64,000 bases of DNA from Ophiura sarsii (taxonomy: Eukaryota; Echinodermata; Ophiuroidea; Amphilepidida; Ophiuridae): positions 37,059,098 through 37,123,097 of the forward strand of contig CM069449.1 of the NCBI GenBank assembly GCA_035610835.1, given 5' to 3'. The position numbers and the translations under genes are program-made. Numbering within the stretch: the first letter of the stretch is position 1; every line of letters starts with the position of its first letter. The notes below the pieces were generated by a model that was given only the letters and a program-made list of their open reading frames with translations, did no database searches and was not told where the DNA came from. Below are positions 60,566-64,000 of this stretch, one piece after another.

Positions 60566-60846
60566 GTACGTATCCTATATAAAACAGCAATCACGGTATG
60601 GATAATAAGTGGCGCTAAATTCAAAAGTAACGTGGAGAATAATATTTTGAATTCAGTCCCAGCCAACAATTAGCCGGTTATCATGGAAGTGTCTCGTAGG
60701 CTACTTCCGTGCGTATCGCTTATAAAGATATTAAACTTAAATAAAGTTGTCAATTTAAAAAAAAAAATCAAGAACAAAAAAATCAGTAGGCCTATCGGTG
60801 CAGTCGGGCCCCAATTAGTATAGGGCGTGCTATGATGTTTTGAACT

Positions 60847-60877
<31 letters not shown>

Positions 60878-61425
60878 CGAGTGGATAGAAATAATATAAA
60901 AAGAAATTGTATACATAGTCATCGTTCATATTTGAAATTAGAGGTCCAAGTTCAAAAATGTATTTTTGTATTAAAAAAGTACTGATTTTAGTCAAATTTA
61001 GCGAACTTAGTAAAAAATCTCAAAACCCGACATTGCTAAATGGATCATACAGAGCTTAATATGCAAGCAATTGTCTCCACATTTCGTGATATGATTCAAG
61101 ACAAAATTGCACATTTGCTGATATAATGAAAAGTGTATACATAGTCATCGTTCCTTTGAAATTAGAGGTCCAAGTTCAAAAATGTATTAAAATCTGATTT
61201 TAGTCAAGTTCGAGCGATTTGAACGCTTAACCCCGCTTGTCTGCCGCGTGGAAAGTGTTAAAAATAGCATTGTTTTTAAAATTTGATATTATGAATGGCA
61301 TCCTTGAAGTGATTCAATTTGACCTTAGACTTATGTTCAGAGTTAAGAAAAAACCAGAATTTTACATGAATTCAAAAATCCATGTCAGTAGATTCTGAGA
61401 CAACGAAGCGCGCTATTATCCATTT
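60566..61425 (+). repeat. Repeat block, copy 1
   Basis: It contains TAAAACAGCAATCACGGTAT, AGCCGGTTATCATGGAAGTG, a 29-base G tract (60847-60875), CATAGTCATCGTTCATATTT and CCCGACATTGCTAAATGG. The same order recurs almost unchanged at 62652-63600. Confidence 0.85.
61231..61257. mobile_element. 27-bp TTAA-bounded insert
   Basis: Starts CCCCGCTTGTCTG and ends CCGCGTGGAAAGTG, with TTAA immediately on both sides. The second part matches the CACTTTCCACGCGG MITE terminus. The third repeat copy (61655-61665) has the same flanks with a single TTAA and no insert. The same insert is at 63422-63448. Confidence 0.75.
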
Positions 61426-61890
61426 AGTGAACTTAGTAAAAAATCTCAAAACCCGACATTGCTAAATGGAAAATGCAGAGCTTAATATGAAAGCAATTGT
61501 CTCCACATTTCGTGATATGATTCAAGACAAAATTGTACATTTGCTGATACAAAAAAGGTGTATACATAGTCATCGTTGAAATTAGAGGTCAAACTTCAAA
61601 AAAATATTTTTTTATTAAAAAAGAACTGATTTTAGCCAAGTTCGAGCGATTTGAACGCTTAAGGATAGCATTGTTTTTAAAATTTGATATTATGAATGGC
61701 ACCATTGAAGTGTTAACTATTCGAATTTGACCTATTATTTATGTCCAGAGTTCAGCAAACACCAGAATTTTACTTGAATTCAAAAATTCATGTAAGTAGA
61801 TTCTAAAACACTGAAGCGCGCTAAATTATCCATTTAGCAAACTTGGTAAAAAATCTTAAAACCCGACATCGTTTAATGGGGCCTACAGAG
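61426..61890 (+). repeat. Diverged third copy of part of the repeat block
   Basis: It shares CTCAAAACCCGACATTGCTA, TGTCTCCACATTTCGTGATA, GAGCGATTTGAACGCTTAA and GATATTATGAATGGCA with copies 1 and 2, with more substitutions. It preserves the empty TTAA site. Confidence 0.75.
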
Positions 61891-61944
61891 ATTTGTTGTT
61901 GGTTTAAGTTGTAATTGTTGTTTGTTGTTGTTGTTGTTGTTGTT

Positions 61945-62425
61945 GTTACACTGTTAAAACACTGTTTAAAAACATGTTGTTTAAAATTGTTTAGCCAACA
62001 TGTTTTAAATTTTAAACAACTTTGGTTAACTAAACTTTGATTTTCATAAATTTAACCAATAGTTGTTTAAAATTTAACCAACCAATAGTTAACCAACCAA
62101 TAGTTGTTTAAAATTTAACCAACCAAATTTTTTAATTTGTGCAAAAATATGTTAAACAACTGTTGAGCGATTCACCGGTTAACTAACAGTTATTTAAAAG
62201 AGCATGTTTTAATGAGTAATTTCTTAACAAATTGTTTAAAACATGTTCTTTTAAACAACTGTTAGTTAACCGGTTAATCGATCAACAGTTGTTGAACTTA
62301 TTTGTGCACAATGTTGGTTAAATTTTAAACAATTATTGGTTAAATTTATGAAAATCAAAGTATATTTTACCAACGTTGTTTAAAATTTAAGCAACGTTGG
62401 GTGATTTTTTTAAAAAACATATTTT
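61945..62425. repeat. Foldback built of GTTTAAA / GGTTAAC words
   Basis: A (TTG)n run is followed by a long imperfect palindrome centred near 62200. The arms share AACATGTT, TTTAAATT, TGGTTAACTAAC and CAACAGTTGTT complements. It uses a very restricted vocabulary of TTTAAA, GTTAAC and AACCAA words. Probably an old MITE. Confidence 0.65.
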
Positions 62426-62651
62426 TATAAATTTAACCAAAATATTAGAAAATAATTAAGTCTATAAAAATGCTGAAGTCGCAACATATTTTAAAACAAT
62501 CTTTTGAAGATAGTGAAAAGAGTTTAATTCATTATTTACAGCAAAGAACATCACAGATACTTTGGTGCGAGCTCTATTAACCGCATTCGAATTTCTAACA
62601 ATGCCAACAGGTGCGTGGTGCTTGCCGCGCGCGCCAACATGTGCATGTACA

Positions 62652-63600
62652 TGTACGTATCCTTATATAAAACAGCAATCACGGTATGGATAATAGGTGG
62701 CGCTAAATTCAAAAGTAACGTGGAGAATAATATTTTGAATTCAGTCCCAGCCAACAATTAGCCGGTTATCATGGAAGTGTCTCGTAGGCTACTTCCGTGC
62801 GTATCGCTTATAAAGATATTAAATTTAAATTAAGAGAATAATATTTTGAATTCAGTCCCAGCCAACAATTAGCCGGTTATCATGGAAGTGTCTCGTAGGC
62901 TACTTCCGTGCGTATCGCTTATAAAGATATTAAATTTAAATTAAGTTGTCAATTTAAAAAAAAAAAATCAAGAAAAAAATAAATCAGTAGGCCTATCGGT
63001 GCCAGTCGGGCCCCAACTAGTATAGGGCGTGCTATGATGTTTTGAACTGGGGGGGGGGGGGGGGGGGGGGGGGGGGTGTAGGGGTTCGAGTGGATAGAAA
63101 TAATATAAAAAGAAATTGTATACATAGTCATCGTTCATATTTGAAATTAGAGGTCCAAGTTCAAAAATGTATTTTTGTATTAAAAAAAGTACTGATTTTA
63201 GTCAAATTTAGCGAACTTAGTAAAAAATCTCAAAACCCGACATTGCTAAATGGATCATACAGAGCTTAATATGCAAGCAATTGTCTCCACATTTCGTGAT
63301 ATGATTCAAGACAAAATTGCAAATTTGCTGATATAGTGAAAAAGTGTATACATAGTCATCGTTCCTTTGAAATTAGAGGTCCAAATTCAAAAATGTATTA
63401 AAATCTGATTTGAACGCTTAACCCCGCTTGTCTGCCGCGTGGAAAGTGTTAAAAATAGCATTGTTTTTAAATTTTGATATTATGAATGGCATCCTTGAAG
63501 TGTTAGCTATTCAATTTGACCTTAGACTTATGTTCAGAGTTAAGAAAAGACCAGAATTTTACTTGAATTCAAAAATCCATGTCAGGAGATTATGAGACAT
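62652..63600 (+). repeat. Repeat block, copy 2
   Basis: Near-identical to copy 1 but with an internal tandem duplication of ~120 bases (62725-62830 and 62840-62945, around TTGAATTCAGTCCCAGCCAA) and its own G tract (63049-63076). It includes the same 27-base TTAA-bounded insert at 63422-63448. Confidence 0.85.
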
Positions 63601-64000
63601 TCTTATATAGTGGGTGTGGTTTGAGATGTCAGCAGGCAATTTGATTGGTTTTTGGCCGATTTTCAGCCGACACGCCCATGCATTATGAGACAATGGTGCA
63701 TAGTTTGGGGCGGGGTTTAATTCATTCGAAAAATAATACCTTCAGCGCGTATGATCAACGCGTCATCGCGCCCTACAAAAAGACGCCGCCGTATGCGTTG
63801 TGGGTATAACGCAGCGATGACAGATGCGTGTGTGCTAAAGAACGCGATTAATTTGAAGCAGGATGTTGGAAAACAGCTCGCTGGATTCGCCGATTTTATA
63901 AAGGGGGACATTTGTTGTTGTTTGTTTAAAATAAATCTAACAAACTGCGTTATTTTATGATAAAAGATCAAAATAACCAATAAACTAAATAAGAATGAGA
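63601..64000 (-). mobile_element. Element D, minus-oriented copy running off the window
   Basis: It starts CTTATATAGTGGGTGTGG, the complement of element D's 3' end, and continues through the body to GAATGAGA at the window edge, where the hairpin should begin. The frames on both strands here are transposon-derived. Confidence 0.8.

Larger units (their letters stand above)
57576..60580 (+). pseudogene. Penelope-like element reverse transcriptase, broken and interrupted twice
   Basis: Protein blocks in order: ITDEYIVACEKACWKL, ILPADKGRATVILDKDEYD, VPRIYGSPKIHKNGNPLRPI, YNVSRSLADILGPLVG, then motif A DVVALFTNTP, motif B GIAMGSPLSPIACNLFM, motif C KRYVDDVL with the catalytic Asp pair, and KIPFLDTLI. 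These are diagnostic of Penelope-like retroelements. Lesions: no start region (an in-frame TGA lies at 57573), a 4-base duplication at 58066-58073, an insertion at 58230-59053, an insertion at 59221-59918, TAG at 60308-60310 where Gln is usual, and a frameshift near 60530 before YVEGLAEKASRVM. The sequence then runs into an unrelated repeat at about 60566-60580, so the GIY-YIG endonuclease is missing. Excising each insert restores the frame. Confidence 0.9.

Overview
The window is invertebrate-type eukaryotic DNA: AT-rich, with no operons, one gene with a canonical GT-AG intron, and many transposable elements. The two sulfotransferase families, a Penelope-like retroelement, L2-like and other non-LTR fragments, numerous TTAA- and TA-flanked MITEs and the frequent word TAGGCCTA would fit a marine deuterostome such as an echinoderm or hemichordate. 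That placement is inference; nothing here proves a species.

Layout. 1-12.1 kb: gene-free, with TA-flanked inverted-repeat elements, a decayed LINE fragment (minus strand) and a ~700-bp tandem repeat. 12.2-18.6 kb: the one apparently intact gene, a galactose-3-O-sulfotransferase-like type II membrane protein (528 aa) in two coding exons, 12657-12808 and 17195-18629. The first exon carries the membrane anchor and is easily missed because it is short. Its 4.4-kb intron holds tandem repeats, a 580-bp palindrome and dispersed repeats. 18.7-21 kb: a 137-bp tandem duplication and otherwise featureless DNA. 21.0-29.5 kb: a degenerate minisatellite split by a 7.3-kb TTAA-flanked element with long inverted arms, each arm carrying a tRNA-like sequence, and with many nested insertions. 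29.5-36.6 kb: more MITEs and a second, diverged member of the same arm family. Two 0.4-kb MITEs here show clean 4-bp target duplications. 36.6-52 kb: intergenic DNA with an internally deleted Tc1-type element, a 1.6-kb long-inverted-repeat element and G-rich repeats. 52.7-54.5 kb: a heparan-sulfate-3-O-sulfotransferase-like gene, intronless, split by a 590-bp element and carrying an in-frame TGA; most likely a pseudogene. 54.9-64 kb: an L2-like LINE tail, TTAA MITEs, hammerhead-like and histone-3'-stem-loop-like motifs on the minus strand, a broken Penelope-like reverse transcriptase interrupted by two palindromic elements, and a duplicated ~1-kb repeat block.

The two sulfotransferases would both act in the Golgi lumen using PAPS, one on terminal galactose and the other on heparan sulfate glucosamine. 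They belong to different families, and nothing here shows co-regulation. The main interest of the window is transposon archaeology: several insertions are readable to the base because the interrupted reading frame or a paralogous empty site is present in the same window.
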